A stretch of DNA of 64,000 bases from Acidobacteriota bacterium (GCA_018268995.1 JAFDVL010000003.1:1-64000), one strand, 5' to 3'; positions 19,457 to 29,038 are shown, counted from the stretch's first letter. Numbers and translations: made by a program. Notes: generated from the sequence alone by a model not told the origin.

Positions 19457-19669
19457 TTACGTTCTCGCTGTTCGCTGAGGCAATTTGAATAAATCACCAA
19501 CGAGGCAGCGGAAGCTAGGCAAAAGCCGCTCGCACATCAGCGCATCGTTTCCCGTCAGGATTTTCACTTCAGTGAATGAATGATAAATCGTCACCATCTT
19601 CGATTCCGGCGCAACCAGCTAAACTTCGTCAGGATCAAGAGTAATTGATTCTTCTAAAACAGCTTCCAT
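19457..19669 (-). pseudogene. Uma2-type restriction-fold protein, decayed C-terminal fragment
   Basis: The frame from ATG 19669 to TAA 19457 reads MEAVLEESITLDPDEV, then an in-frame TAG, then a stretch like the C-terminal end of Uma2 (PD-(D/E)XK) proteins: LVAPESKMVTIY, LLPSFRCLVGDLF. The catalytic core is missing. An AGGTG precedes the ATG. I read it as a remnant; sequencing error at the TAG would not restore a full protein. Confidence 0.5.
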
Positions 19670-19877
19670 AACTTGCACCTCATTGCGTGGGAATCGGCGG
19701 GAGCATTGTAGCGTAAGAGTGAGGCCGTACCAACATCCCCAGCTTGGCAGGATTGCAGAAAGCAAAATCTATAAATATCGTGCAGACACTACAGTTCACA
19801 ATCCAGTAAAGTTATTGTGGGCTAAAAAGGAATACTATCGAATCGAGCGGTGGAACAGCAAAAGTCTCTTCATAAAT

Positions 19878-21077
19878 CTAGTCTTCTCTGTACATAAAAT
19901 AGAGAAGCAGGGCATAAACTGGAATCGCTAGACAAGTAAGTCCACCTAAAATATTGATTGATGTTGATTTTCCTAATAGTCCTGTTGCACCAATAAATAG
20001 GAGGAGAGGAAACACCATTATTTTAACAAGCAACCGCACATCCGAACTGAATCCCCAATAAAAGCGAAGCAGTTTTACGAAAGGTAAAAAAACGAAGGGG
20101 ATAGCCTTCTTCGCGCCTTCAGGTCTTTGATGTAGAGGGGGCAGCATAACGCGATTTGGCGCTGTGGCCGATTTGGGGACAAGTTTTGGCGGCGCAGGTT
20201 TGGTTTGGGGTGGCAGTTCAGGCGGTGCCTCTCGCTTGTTGGGTAGCGATGGTTCAATCACTTTGCGCAGCGCAACACGGATGGCTTCGGAGGTCTGTAG
20301 CGCGCGCAACATTTCTGTTGCCGTCTTGAACCGCGCTTCTGGCTGCTTCTCCATTGCTCTTGTCACCGCCTGTTGCAGATCTGTCGGCACGTTCGCAGGC
20401 AAGGCGGGTAGTTCTTGGAAGCGAATTGCTTTTTCCACTTCCCAACTGGTTTGTCCAGTAAAAGGCAGTTGTCCCGCCAGCATTTGATAAAGCATCACGC
20501 CGACTGACCAGACATCAGTTTGTTGATTGCGTTTTGTGTCAAATGTTTCGGGAGCCATATAGACCGGTGTCCCCGCGATGATTGAGCTTTTGGTGAGATC
20601 AAGGAAACGTGCAATGCCGAAATCTGTGATAAGCGGAGTCGTTCCGCGCAACAAAACATTATCTGGCTTCAAATCCCGATGAATGATGTTGCGCGCGTGC
20701 AAATGCGCGAGTCCGTTCAGAATGCCGCGCGTCATCTCAACTGCTGCTTCGACGGATGGCGCGCGTCCGCCGTGTTGTTTCAGCCAATCGCGCAACGAAC
20801 CATCAGGCGCATATTCGCTGACGATGGCGACATAATCCTCGTAAACATTGGCTTCGATAAAGGGCAACACATTGGGATGGCCACTGGCAGCTAACCAAAT
20901 CTCGGCTTCTTGTTTGATCGCATTGAGGTCTACGTCGTCATCGTGCGGGATTTTGAGCGCGACTTCAGGCGCCACAAATGCAGTAATATTTTTTGCCAGC
21001 CAGACTTCGCCAAACCCGCCTCTCCCGAGTTTTTTGATGAGTTGATAGGGGCCGATCTGATCATTAGCTCTTGGCAC
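19878..21077 (-). CDS. Membrane-attached Ser/Thr protein kinase
   Basis: A 399-residue Hanks-type kinase. The kinase domain (about 8-265) has GRGGFGEVW (glycine loop), VALKIP (Lys), HRDLKPDN (catalytic Asp), DFGIAR and APETF; all key residues are present. A Pro/Lys-rich linker follows and two transmembrane segments close the protein (about 345-395), with no extracellular sensor domain. The start is GTG with a GGAGGAG site ideally spaced. It lies after the M14 peptidase gene on the same strand (164-bp gap). Substrates are unknown. Confidence 0.92.
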   Translation of the reverse strand: MPRANDQIGPYQLIKKLGRGGFGEVWLAKNITAFVAPEVALKIPHDDDVDLNAIKQEAEIWLAASGHPNVLPFIEANVYEDYVAIVSEYAPDGSLRDWLKQHGGRAPSVEAAVEMTRGILNGLAHLHARNIIHRDLKPDNVLLRGTTPLITDFGIARFLDLTKSSIIAGTPVYMAPETFDTKRNQQTDVWSVGVMLYQMLAGQLPFTGQTSWEVEKAIRFQELPALPANVPTDLQQAVTRAMEKQPEARFKTATEMLRALQTSEAIRVALRKVIEPSLPNKREAPPELPPQTKPAPPKLVPKSATAPNRVMLPPLHQRPEGAKKAIPFVFLPFVKLLRFYWGFSSDVRLLVKIMVFPLLLFIGATGLLGKSTSINILGGLTCLAIPVYALLLYFMYRED

Positions 21078-21241
21078 GTGAGGCTCCTCCGTAAAATGAG
21101 AATGCTAAGCTGCGGAAGCTATGGTAAAGCACTCCAATGGGCGCGGCAAAGACTTTTATTGAAGCCTTTGGGAAGGAGACAAAACCGTTACCACCTAATT
21201 CACTACCTAATTGAATAGATAAGACCCAATTCCAAAATCAC

Positions 21242-23929
21242 TCAATGCCCTGGCCCGAAGAACACCGCATTCATCACCATCAGATTCAATCCATCTAAAA
21301 ACGCCCGATAATTCGGCTCTTCGGCAAAGGCGATCACGTGCCCTCCACCGATGCGCGAATACATCAGGAAAGATTTGCCGGGCAATTGTGCCTGGGCATC
21401 TTCCCACATCAAACCACTCAAAAGCATTTTCCCTTCGGGCAAATAGCGTGCGACGTTGACGCCCTTATCCAATTTCAGCGGCGTGAAAATGCGATTGCTT
21501 TCGACAATGGTGTTCGTCGTTTCGCCATAGCCGAAGCCCAACCAGTGTTCCTGGTTCACTGACAATCGGGCAATCGCACCGGGCGTATTTGAAGGGAATT
21601 CGTCTTCGGGTTCGATAGCTTTGTCTACGGCGCGGCTGGCTTCTTCAGGTTGCACGGGTGGCTTGCTTGCATCGGTTTTCGCTTCGGCGGGTTTGGTGTC
21701 AGCTTTTTTCCGCTTCTCCAGCTTCGTCGCGAGCAAGCCGACTTTTTCATCCGCCGCCCACGCGGACGCTTCGCCAATCGTGATCAACGTGCCGCCGTTC
21801 GCAATCCAGTCGCGCAGACGTGCAGCGTTGAGCATTTGCGAATAACCACCGCGCGAACCTTCGGGCAGAATCAGCACGTTGTATTTGCTGAGGTCGGCAA
21901 AGCCAAGTTGTTCGGTGCGAATCGTCGTCACCGGATAGCCGTATTTTTGCTCAATCAGGTAACGCACCCACCCGACCGAATTCGTTGAGGTCGGCGTGTT
22001 ATAGGCTAGTGCGACGCGCGGCTTTTTCAAATACTGCACATTGGAACTGCCGAGGTTGATGCCGCCATCTACCCACGAATCGTCCGTGGAATAAATGTCT
22101 ACGCCATAGGTTGCTGCGACCTTTTGCAGGCGTTCGTGCAAATCAGCCGGATTATCTTTGACCTTGATGAGCAACGAGCCGCGTGGATAGTTGTTGCCGC
22201 CAAGCGTGAAGCCCTTATCAGCGCTATGCACGCGAATATCCTGACGAAACAAATCAGCCAGGGCCATTGCAGAAGCCTGCGAATTCCACGGCAGTAAATA
22301 GGCAAGGTTCGCTTTTGCGCCTTTGACACTGCCTGGATAGTTTGGCCTGTCTTTGAGCAATGTGAACTGGCCTTTGGATTCAGCCTCGGCAGTGTACGCG
22401 GTCACGTCCCACAACAACGGCAGCGACCACGCCGTGACATCATAAAACTCATCGCGCTGGCGGTTGTTAAGTCGCTTGCGTTGTTCGTCAATGAATTCCT
22501 TGTCCTGCTCGGTTTTCTTGTCCATCAACGTTTTCAGCAAACGTTTCGCAGGTTGCGCGAGCGATACAATGTATGTGCCTGCCGGGAACTGGCGCGATTC
22601 CAATTTGTCTTCGTAGTAATCACGTGCTTTTGCATTGGTGAACGCAGCTTCGGCGCGTTTCACCTCAATGCCATTGTTCATCAGCATTGCAGCGAAGCGG
22701 TCGGCTTTGCGCGCGTCGTTGCCGGGCGCGATGATGTATTCTTTGACGACTTCGTTTTTGCCTTCTTCGACAGCCGTGCGGCGATATTCATAGAAATATT
22801 TCAGCAAAGATTCGCGGTTGTTCGCTGTGTTTTCAATCGTCGAGAGTGAAGAGATGAAATGATGCTGTACCGAATCGCGGTAGTGCATCACGGTTTCGTC
22901 ATCGCGTCTTGCGACAAGACCACGCACCGAAGCCTGTTCATACGTCATCCCAATCGAGCCGTGAAACGTCGGCCAGCCTTCGCCATATCCCGGATAAAAT
23001 GCGTCGTAGCCTTCACGCGTAAAATAGTCAAAGCGAAATTTATCAAACCACTTCGCATTGTTGCGTCCAAATTTCGTGAACCATTCGATCTGAAATTTCG
23101 GCATGTTCGGGTTCAGCGGCAAGGCTTGCGGTGCGAAGTAATAACTGCTGTTCGTCCCCATTTCGTGCAGGTCTACAAACACAAGCGGAAACCATTCCAA
23201 ATAAGCTTTGGCGCGCCCCTGCGTTTCGATTTGCGTTTGTGCGAACCAATCGCGGTTCATATCAAACAGGTAATGATTTGTCCGTCCGGCAGGCCAGGTT
23301 TCATTGTGTTCGGCAGAGGATATATCTTCACTCGGCCACCGCCCAACATTTTGCCGAAAGTAGTTAATAAAGCGGTCGCGTCCATCAGGATTTTGCATCG
23401 GATCAATGACGATCACGGAATTTTTCAGTGCGTTGTCCACGAGCGAATCGCCCTGCGCGGCAAGCAAATGATACGCGGTCATCAACGCGGCATCTGTGCT
23501 GGAAATTTCGTTGCCGTGAACTGAATATGCCAACCAAACAAGGGCTGGCATTGAGGCAGTCAGCCGATCAGCTTCAGATTTGGAAATCAGGCGCGGATCG
23601 GCAAGCTTGCGCATTCCGGCTTTGATTTCATCAAGGCGCGCGATGTTTTCGGGGCTGCCGATGGCAAGGTGATCGAGCGCTTTGCCTTCCCAGGTTTCGC
23701 CGTGTCGGAAAAGTTTGACGCGATTGGGTGCAGCTTTTTCGAGCGCCTGAACATACTTTTCCATTTCGTGATGGAACGTGATTCGTTCGCCAACTTCATG
23801 GCCAACAATCTGCTTGAGGGTGGGAATCGCGGCGTCATATTTTGCGCCGGGAAAATATTCAAAATTTTGCGCCAAGGCCGAGCTTGAAAGGCTGAGAACA
23901 AAGAGAAAGAAACAGAATGAAATCTTCAC
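21242..23929 (-). CDS. Secreted M14 zinc carboxypeptidase-like protein
   Basis: An 895-residue exported metallopeptidase. Signal peptide 1-20; M14 domain about 35-380 with zinc ligands H138 and E141 (SVHGNE) and H255 (VDLHEMG), and the catalytic Glu in MTYEQAS (E331). The C-terminal half (about 380-895) contains a glutamine-amidotransferase-like fold region and a charged Lys/Ala/Pro stretch near 740-780. The start is GTG preceded by AGGAG; an ATG-only reading would lose the signal peptide. The length is typical of large M14 proteins in Acidobacteriota and Bacteroidota. It is expected to trim peptides in the periplasm or outside. Confidence 0.88.
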   Translation of the reverse strand: MKISFCFFLFVLSLSSSALAQNFEYFPGAKYDAAIPTLKQIVGHEVGERITFHHEMEKYVQALEKAAPNRVKLFRHGETWEGKALDHLAIGSPENIARLDEIKAGMRKLADPRLISKSEADRLTASMPALVWLAYSVHGNEISSTDAALMTAYHLLAAQGDSLVDNALKNSVIVIDPMQNPDGRDRFINYFRQNVGRWPSEDISSAEHNETWPAGRTNHYLFDMNRDWFAQTQIETQGRAKAYLEWFPLVFVDLHEMGTNSSYYFAPQALPLNPNMPKFQIEWFTKFGRNNAKWFDKFRFDYFTREGYDAFYPGYGEGWPTFHGSIGMTYEQASVRGLVARRDDETVMHYRDSVQHHFISSLSTIENTANNRESLLKYFYEYRRTAVEEGKNEVVKEYIIAPGNDARKADRFAAMLMNNGIEVKRAEAAFTNAKARDYYEDKLESRQFPAGTYIVSLAQPAKRLLKTLMDKKTEQDKEFIDEQRKRLNNRQRDEFYDVTAWSLPLLWDVTAYTAEAESKGQFTLLKDRPNYPGSVKGAKANLAYLLPWNSQASAMALADLFRQDIRVHSADKGFTLGGNNYPRGSLLIKVKDNPADLHERLQKVAATYGVDIYSTDDSWVDGGINLGSSNVQYLKKPRVALAYNTPTSTNSVGWVRYLIEQKYGYPVTTIRTEQLGFADLSKYNVLILPEGSRGGYSQMLNAARLRDWIANGGTLITIGEASAWAADEKVGLLATKLEKRKKADTKPAEAKTDASKPPVQPEEASRAVDKAIEPEDEFPSNTPGAIARLSVNQEHWLGFGYGETTNTIVESNRIFTPLKLDKGVNVARYLPEGKMLLSGLMWEDAQAQLPGKSFLMYSRIGGGHVIAFAEEPNYRAFLDGLNLMVMNAVFFGPGH

Positions 23930-23945
23930 GGGGGTCTCCTGTAGC

Positions 23946-23978
23946 TAAAAAACAATCAGCCACGAAATTCGTGGCTGA
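23946..23978 (-). terminator. Intrinsic terminator after cytochrome c gene
   Basis: Perfect 11-bp arms (23956-23966, 23968-23978) are followed on the minus strand by TTGTTTTTT. It sits directly after the cytochrome gene and before the GTG of the M14 gene, so the two are separate transcripts. Confidence 0.8.
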
Positions 23979-24005
23979 TCTGCGATTCAAAATTTTTGCG
24001 GAGGC

Positions 24006-24344
24006 TTAGCTTTTCTTTCCACCCTTGCCGAAGGAGCGGATATGTGTCAGGACAGCGCTTACCTGAGCAGGCTTCAAAGAATCTTTGAACCCAGGCATTG
24101 AGCCTTTTCCTTCTTTGATTATATTGAGCCATCCACCACGACTGGCAACTTTGGCCAGGTCAGGGGTGAAGTTCTCAACACCTTTGCCCCCGGCTCCATG
24201 GCATTTTACGCAATGTTGATTGTAAACCGTAGCACCGCCGCCCCCAACAGCATTTTCAGGGGCCGCAGCCTGTCCCGACCAAGTCATAAATACAAAAAGC
24301 ATAGATGCGCTGAATACAGCCATCAGCGTAACCAGTTTTTTCAT
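24006..24344 (-). CDS. Small periplasmic cytochrome c
   Basis: A 112-residue class I cytochrome c. The start at 24344 has an AGGAAG site and yields a signal peptide (about 1-27); the longer frame does not. Heme motif CVKCH (C45, C48, H49) and the probable axial Met in GSMPGF (M83). A single heme of this size serves as a soluble electron carrier. No oxidase gene is adjacent. An intrinsic terminator follows. Confidence 0.88.
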   Translation of the reverse strand: MKKLVTLMAVFSASMLFVFMTWSGQAAAPENAVGGGGATVYNQHCVKCHGAGGKGVENFTPDLAKVASRGGWLNIIKEGKGSMPGFKDSLKPAQVSAVLTHIRSFGKGGKKS

Positions 24345-24972
24345 GTGCAGTCTTCCTATCCTTTTCAAAAAATATCCAGCGAAATTTCGCGTTGATGTTA
24401 GAGTCAGTCTGTAGGTAAAGGGGATCACAGACGTTGCACATCGTAAAGGCAAAATACAGTAGAAATCAAGTCAGTTGCCCTCGTTCCACCTCCGCCAAAG
24501 CCCAAAATCCTGCGCCTTTCCTACTTACGCATGAGCACCAAATCTACTGTTCAGACATTCAGCTTTTGCTGAAATTTATAGCAACAAGCGGTTATTTTTA
24601 CCTTTTCAGAAAAAATTTTTGGGTATATTTTTAGCCCGGAATTCACTACTTGATCCCAACATAATATTTCCTGAATTTCCACATTATATTCTCTTGTTAC
24701 GGCTACCAACCACAACATACAGTATCCAACTTAAACACACTCTTAAGCTGAAAACCAATCGCCAGCATTCGTTTCAAGTCTCACATTAGCCTGAGCAGCT
24801 AATGTCGTTGAAAAAATTGGCTTTACAGCATTTATAGGTCGTGCTAGTGTTTCTCGTGTCGGTCTGATGTAATGAGTTCTACCGCGCTCCCTCAATCGGA
24901 AGTCTTTGACGCAAATTAACATAAAACAGGCATTAGTCAGTCCTAGTGAAGCCCACAACTGGAGGTGTTAAC
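24345..24972. other. Divergent intergenic region, no gene seen
   Basis: About 630 bp between the divergent cytochrome c and FtsB-like genes. AT-rich, with no convincing open frame, tRNA or hairpin. It must hold promoters for both sides, but I could not pick a well-spaced pair. Confidence 0.4.
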
Positions 24973-25323
24973 TTGAAACAAGGTATTTATTCGTCCACCA
25001 CGAGAACGTATCCTAATCAACTTTTTGTCGCGCGTACTTCGGTCGCCTCGCTTCGGATTCCCAACTATGCCTGGATTGGTATGGTGCTGATAGCAATGGG
25101 ACTGCTGGCGACAGCAACGATTTACCGCGAACGCCAAAGCCTACGTGCCGCGCAGGCCTCTTACAATCACACCCAACAAAAATTTCAGGAAGCGCAGATT
25201 ACCAATGAATTAATGCGCAAGGACTTGCAGACCATACAACAGGATAAAAATACCATTGCCCGCGAAGCACAGAACAAACTTAATTATGTGCGCCGCAACG
25301 AAGTGGTGGTGGTCGTACGATGA
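24973..25323 (+). CDS. FtsB/DivIC-like septum formation protein
   Basis: A 116-residue bitopic protein: short cytoplasmic N-terminus, one transmembrane segment (YAWIGMVLIAMGLLATATIY, about 35-54), a coiled coil (about 57-95) and a C-terminal end NKLNYVRRNEVVVVVR, close to the ARE-LG-V--GE-VV ending of FtsB-type proteins. I place the start at TTG 24973 because GGAGGTG ends six bases upstream; the longer GTG frame overlaps that site. FtsB links FtsL and FtsQ in the divisome. It stands alone here, without eno or division genes, so the assignment is by architecture. Confidence 0.7.
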   Translation: MKQGIYSSTTRTYPNQLFVARTSVASLRIPNYAWIGMVLIAMGLLATATIYRERQSLRAAQASYNHTQQKFQEAQITNELMRKDLQTIQQDKNTIAREAQNKLNYVRRNEVVVVVR

Positions 25324-25334
25324 GACCTTTGGTG

Positions 25335-25367
25335 AAAGAATGAGAGAGCAATGCTCTTTCATTCTTT
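25335..25367. terminator. Shared terminator hairpin of convergent genes
   Basis: 16-bp arms (25335-25350 and 25352-25367, one G-U pair) lie between the convergent ends of the FtsB-like gene and the minus-strand gene, overlapping the latter's stop codon. A short T run follows on the plus strand. Confidence 0.6.
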
Positions 25368-25670
25368 TCCACTTAGCCAGCTTTCCAGGGTCTGCCCGGT
25401 GCGTTCTTCAAATTGCGTTTTTAGTGCTGGCAAATAGCCATTGTTTTCATCCACGTACATTCGCTCAATCCGTCTAAGCGGAAAAAACACGGTGGCCGGA
25501 TAAATTCCAGATTCGCCTTTCACCAACATCCGCAACAGTTCATCAAAGCTATTCAAATCAATTCCACGCAGGCTAATTCCGGCGGCGTGAATTTCGTCCA
25601 GAATGCCCCAGAATTTTTCTCGTGGTTCACACAAACTAACAACTACACAAGCACCTGCTTCAATCTTCAT
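25359..25670 (-). CDS. Conserved hypothetical protein
   Basis: A 103-residue soluble protein starting MKIEAGACVVVSLCEPREKF. The ATG at 25670 has a GAGGAAA site, while the longer frame would overlap the aldo/keto reductase gene. There is no signal peptide or membrane segment, and no motif that I recognise; a mixed alpha/beta fold is likely. The phrase IYPATVFFPLRRIERMYVDE suggests a conserved surface. It follows the aldo/keto reductase gene by 53 bp and may share its transcript. Confidence 0.6.
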   Translation of the reverse strand: MKIEAGACVVVSLCEPREKFWGILDEIHAAGISLRGIDLNSFDELLRMLVKGESGIYPATVFFPLRRIERMYVDENNGYLPALKTQFEERTGQTLESWLSGKE

Positions 25671-25723
25671 TAATAAGGTTTTCCTCTCAAAATTTAGAAA
25701 TCGGACACGAGTTAGACTCGCGA

Positions 25724-26695
25724 TTATTGAGACCAAGACGTAGGAGTGCGATCCCAGCGATGATGCTTCAGTTCAGCCAACAATTCGTCAGATAGCATGA
25801 CTCCATCGCTGGCAGCACAATTGGATTCCACATGATGAAGCTTGCGCATGCCAGGGATAATCGTGCTGACATCTTTGTTATGCAGGATAAACCGCAAAGC
25901 AAACTCAGCTTTGCCCATTCCCGCAGGAATCAATGGGAAGACGGCTTCGGCGTGGTCAACTGCCGCATTCAGATTTTCGGGCACAAAGTAAGTATTGCGC
26001 CAATCGCCTTCAGGCCAGGTGCTGTCCCGCGTCACGATCCCAGACAAAGTACCTTCGTCAAAGGGAACGCGGGCAATAACGGCGACATCATGTTCAGCGC
26101 AGGCGGGAAACAACTCGTCTTCGGGGTTTTGGTCGAAGATGTTGTAAATGACCTGCACCGCATCAATCAAGCCCGTCTTAACCGCACGCACACCATTCCA
26201 AGGCTCCCAACGATTGAGGCTGATGCCAATAGCCTGAAATAAGCCTTGATCTTTAAGCGCAGTCATTTTCTTGCTCCAGCGATCATCGTCGAGCCAGCTA
26301 TCTTCCCATACGTGAAACTGCATTAAGTCGAAACTTTCCAGTCCAGCATTCCTTAGGCTTGAATGCACATACTCCTCAATGTGATCAGGGGGAAAACATT
26401 CATCCAACGTGAACTCGCGACGACTCGGCCAGGTAAAGTTTTTAGGAGGCATCTTGGTTGCGGTATAAAGCTTTTTGTCGGGGTTATTGCGGATCAGATC
26501 GCCGAGTAAGCTTTCACTGTGGCCAGCCCCATATCCCCAGGCAGTATCAAAGAAATTACAGCCCATATTTACCGCGTGCTGCAATGAAACTCTCGACTCA
26601 TCATCACTTGACCCCTTCCATCCGGCCATTCCCCACATACCATACCCAATTTCACTCACCTGCCAATTCGTTCTCCCGAATCTGCGATATTGCAT
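25724..26695 (-). CDS. Aldo/keto reductase
   Basis: A 323-residue NADP(H)-dependent TIM-barrel oxidoreductase. The catalytic tetrad is visible: D50 (FFDTAWGYG), Y55, K81 (TATKMPP) and His in LMQFHVWED (about 128). GIS and the C-terminal STIIPGMRKL match the cofactor-binding end of the family. AGGAGA precedes the ATG. Length is normal. The carbonyl substrate is unknown. Confidence 0.9.
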   Translation of the reverse strand: MQYRRFGRTNWQVSEIGYGMWGMAGWKGSSDDESRVSLQHAVNMGCNFFDTAWGYGAGHSESLLGDLIRNNPDKKLYTATKMPPKNFTWPSRREFTLDECFPPDHIEEYVHSSLRNAGLESFDLMQFHVWEDSWLDDDRWSKKMTALKDQGLFQAIGISLNRWEPWNGVRAVKTGLIDAVQVIYNIFDQNPEDELFPACAEHDVAVIARVPFDEGTLSGIVTRDSTWPEGDWRNTYFVPENLNAAVDHAEAVFPLIPAGMGKAEFALRFILHNKDVSTIIPGMRKLHHVESNCAASDGVMLSDELLAELKHHRWDRTPTSWSQ

Positions 26696-26811
26696 TAATA
26701 ATTCTCCTATTATGATTAAGCTTGCCGTCCCTGAATGAGGACGAAAATTCGCATCAGATAAAATTCAAGATTTATTGCCGTGTTGTGACCTTTCGTTGCA
26801 GGGCAATTGCA

Positions 26812-27237
26812 TCAGGACTGCGGGTCTTTTCGGCTTCGCAACCACCCGCCAATGGCAACGCTTGACGGTGTCATGACAGCTGACAAATAGGTAAACCAAG
26901 TCAGATCCATCACGACGCCGGGAAATAATCGCGGAGCAAAAACAAGGACGGCGGCACCTAACAGCAAGATGACACCCGCCAAAATCAAGGCATGGGCAAA
27001 GCGATAGACTCCTGCAATTACTGCTGCCACATAACCACCAATCAGCGCGGTGCCCGCATTAATCAGCAGTTTGATAACCAGGTAACTGGTCGGGACTGTT
27101 TGAAGCTGGCCTGTCGAAGCAGAGGGTGATAGTGATTTGGAAACTAAAAAAGTGGCAATTGCGGCCAGGCCACTCATGACCAAATAACCACCAACGACAG
27201 CGCCAATACTTCGACCGTAATCAATTTTATTGTTCAT
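26812..27237 (-). CDS. Four-helix membrane protein, unknown
   Basis: A 141-residue protein with four predicted membrane helices (about 12-30, 50-75, 82-105, 112-132). Its ATG directly follows the TAA of the upstream zinc-ribbon-like gene (TAAATG), so it is translated by coupling. I recognise no family. It is the last gene of the VWA cluster. Confidence 0.65.
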   Translation of the reverse strand: MNNKIDYGRSIGAVVGGYLVMSGLAAIATFLVSKSLSPSASTGQLQTVPTSYLVIKLLINAGTALIGGYVAAVIAGVYRFAHALILAGVILLLGAAVLVFAPRLFPGVVMDLTWFTYLSAVMTPSSVAIGGWLRSRKDPQS

Positions 27238-27465
27238 TTAGACGTGTAACCGACGCACTTCAATATCAGTTGTGCGGTCAATGACCTCCTCACATTTCTC
27301 GCATTGGTAATATACTTCTTCAGGATATGCCGTAACTCCCATCAGCATTCGCAGCAATCCAAACCAGGTATACCGACAACGCGGAATGATGTGGTAATCG
27401 TGTTTATGATAGCCACAGCGACAGGTTTTGAGCTGTGACACTTCAATCGCTACTTCCTCTTGCAT
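27238..27465 (-). CDS. Small Cys-rich, zinc-ribbon-like protein
   Basis: A 75-residue cytoplasmic protein with cysteines in CRCGYHKH (C15, C17), C30 and CEKC (about 55 and 58), a pattern that fits a zinc ribbon of unusual spacing. The start lies three bases after the stop of the VWA gene. Unknown function, perhaps RNA- or protein-binding. Confidence 0.6.
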   Translation of the reverse strand: MQEEVAIEVSQLKTCRCGYHKHDYHIIPRCRYTWFGLLRMLMGVTAYPEEVYYQCEKCEEVIDRTTDIEVRRLHV

Positions 27466-27467
27466 AG

Positions 27468-28727
27468 TTAATTTTTCGGCTCCCGATAGCCGGGCCGAGC
27501 GCGAACAACCGCATTTTTGCGGCTGACTTTGATTTGAATCTTGCGATATTTCCCTGCCCTTGATGGATTGGTCGGATAATATCCCAATGAATATTGATTG
27601 CGCAGTTCATTCGCAATTTGAGCAAATGTTTCAGGCAAGGAATCCAGAGTATCAGCTCGATGCAATTTCCCCCCCGACTTCACGGCCAACTCATTCAAAT
27701 ATTGGTCGGCGGTTTTGTAGAGATTATCAAGCATTGCCCCGATCCCATCATTTCGGCTGCTGCGTCTTGAGCTACTGCTATCAGGGTAACGCGCATCAGG
27801 ATAATCGCGCGGTAAACGCCCACTGGCATCCGGGATTCGATTGTCAGGATAACGATTATCGGGGTATCGGTTGTCCGGGTAGCGATCATCGGGATAGCGG
27901 TTGCGCCCTGTAATAATGGGAGGATTCGAGCGAATACGATCCAGAACGCCACCACTACTACCACCTGAAGGCACTCGTGTTTCACCGGGAACCGTGGTGG
28001 GTGTCGTGCCAAGAGGCGGCGACTTGATCACATCGGAAAGCACGACTGAACCGCCCTGCGCCTGTTGCTGACGCACCAATGCTTCGGTTTCCCAGCGCGT
28101 GTCGTAGCGAATCGGATAAACGATAATTCCCGCCTCTTCCACCATACGGATATTGTCATCAAAACGTGTATCCAGGCTTTTCCAATCTACGCCATCACTG
28201 AACAACACAATCGCTTTGCGTCCTTTGATTCGGGCCAGATTATTCAATGCCAGTCGCATCGCATCATAAAGTTTTGTCCCTTTGCCTGGGACCATATCGG
28301 CAATGGCTTTCTTAAGTTCGGCACGATTGTTTGTGAAATTTCCCCAGTCTCGCACTTCATCGTCAAAGGAAATAATCTTGATGCGGTCAGCGGGTTGTAA
28401 TTGATTCACAAAGGTAGTGGCCGCACGTTGAATTTGCTCCAGCTTTTCCTTCGTGCTACCGCTGGTATCGAGCATCAGCACCACATTGAATGGTTCTTGC
28501 ACAGCCGTAAAAAAGGCCAATTCCTGTTGGATACCATCTTCGTAAAGCTGAAACTCTTCCTTCTTGAGGTCTGGCAAATAGACATCACTGCGGTCGCTGA
28601 CAATCACAGTAAACGTCACCAACGAAGTATCTATTTTGAGCGTTTCCTGTGATTCATTAGGTGACTGTGCGAAGGCACTCAGACAAGCGCTAATGAGCAT
28701 CAAAACGAAGCATAGTCTATTGGCCAT
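27468..28727 (-). CDS. Secreted VWFA-domain protein (TIGR03436-like)
   Basis: A 419-residue exported protein of the VWFA-related group typical of Acidobacteriota. Signal peptide 1-20; a beta-domain with LVTFTVIVSDR (about 35-75); a VWA domain (about 78-260) with the MIDAS motif DTSGSTK and later FSDGVDW. A low-complexity insert (about 278-325) repeats RYPDNR. The C-terminal QYSLGYYPTNP and RKIQIKVSR pattern is characteristic of the family. AGGAG precedes the ATG. Two small genes follow with almost no gap, so they are one operon. It probably mediates metal-dependent protein contacts outside the cell. Confidence 0.88.
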   Translation of the reverse strand: MANRLCFVLMLISACLSAFAQSPNESQETLKIDTSLVTFTVIVSDRSDVYLPDLKKEEFQLYEDGIQQELAFFTAVQEPFNVVLMLDTSGSTKEKLEQIQRAATTFVNQLQPADRIKIISFDDEVRDWGNFTNNRAELKKAIADMVPGKGTKLYDAMRLALNNLARIKGRKAIVLFSDGVDWKSLDTRFDDNIRMVEEAGIIVYPIRYDTRWETEALVRQQQAQGGSVVLSDVIKSPPLGTTPTTVPGETRVPSGGSSGGVLDRIRSNPPIITGRNRYPDDRYPDNRYPDNRYPDNRIPDASGRLPRDYPDARYPDSSSSRRSSRNDGIGAMLDNLYKTADQYLNELAVKSGGKLHRADTLDSLPETFAQIANELRNQYSLGYYPTNPSRAGKYRKIQIKVSRKNAVVRARPGYREPKN

Positions 28728-28771
28728 GAGAACTCCTATCTTGGTGTGAAAGTGATCTTACAACTCAGTAG

Positions 28772-28800
28772 TTGACGTTTCAACTACTCGCTTGTACTAT
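28772..28800 (+). promoter_or_regulatory. Candidate promoter of the RRM gene
   Basis: TTGACG (28772-28777), 17-bp spacer, TACTAT (28795-28800). It would start transcription near 28807 and give a leader of about 230 nt before the RRM gene. Confidence 0.5.
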
Positions 28801-28895
28801 GCGCCTGTTTGTTCTTTCAGAGGCGTTGTGAAGTTCTAAATACGCCGCCTTCTCTCCAGCATCAACGGTGATGCGTGTTTGTTCGGTTTGGACTT

Positions 28896-28978
28896 ACGCA
28901 ATCGGTTACTTGAGAGCAGGTTCGTTTTTTCTTACCCGGAGCCTTTCAGTTTATTTGTTCGCTGATTGCCGATTGCGT
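28896..28978 (+). promoter_or_regulatory. Structured 5' leader of the RRM gene
   Basis: A 10-bp perfect stem (28896-28905 with 28969-28978) encloses 63 nt in the leader; a 6-bp hairpin also lies near 28859-28874. Long structured leaders are common on cold-induced RNA-chaperone genes. That role here is inference. Confidence 0.4.
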
Positions 28979-29038
28979 TAGTTAGGGACCGTTCCTACCT
29001 ACACCATCTCGCTTCGATCAAGTCAAAGGAAACTTTTC

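Noticed and set aside
22859..23524. Open frame of 221 residues on the plus strand
   Set aside because: Antisense to the M14 peptidase catalytic region. It has no ribosome binding site or recognisable motif.
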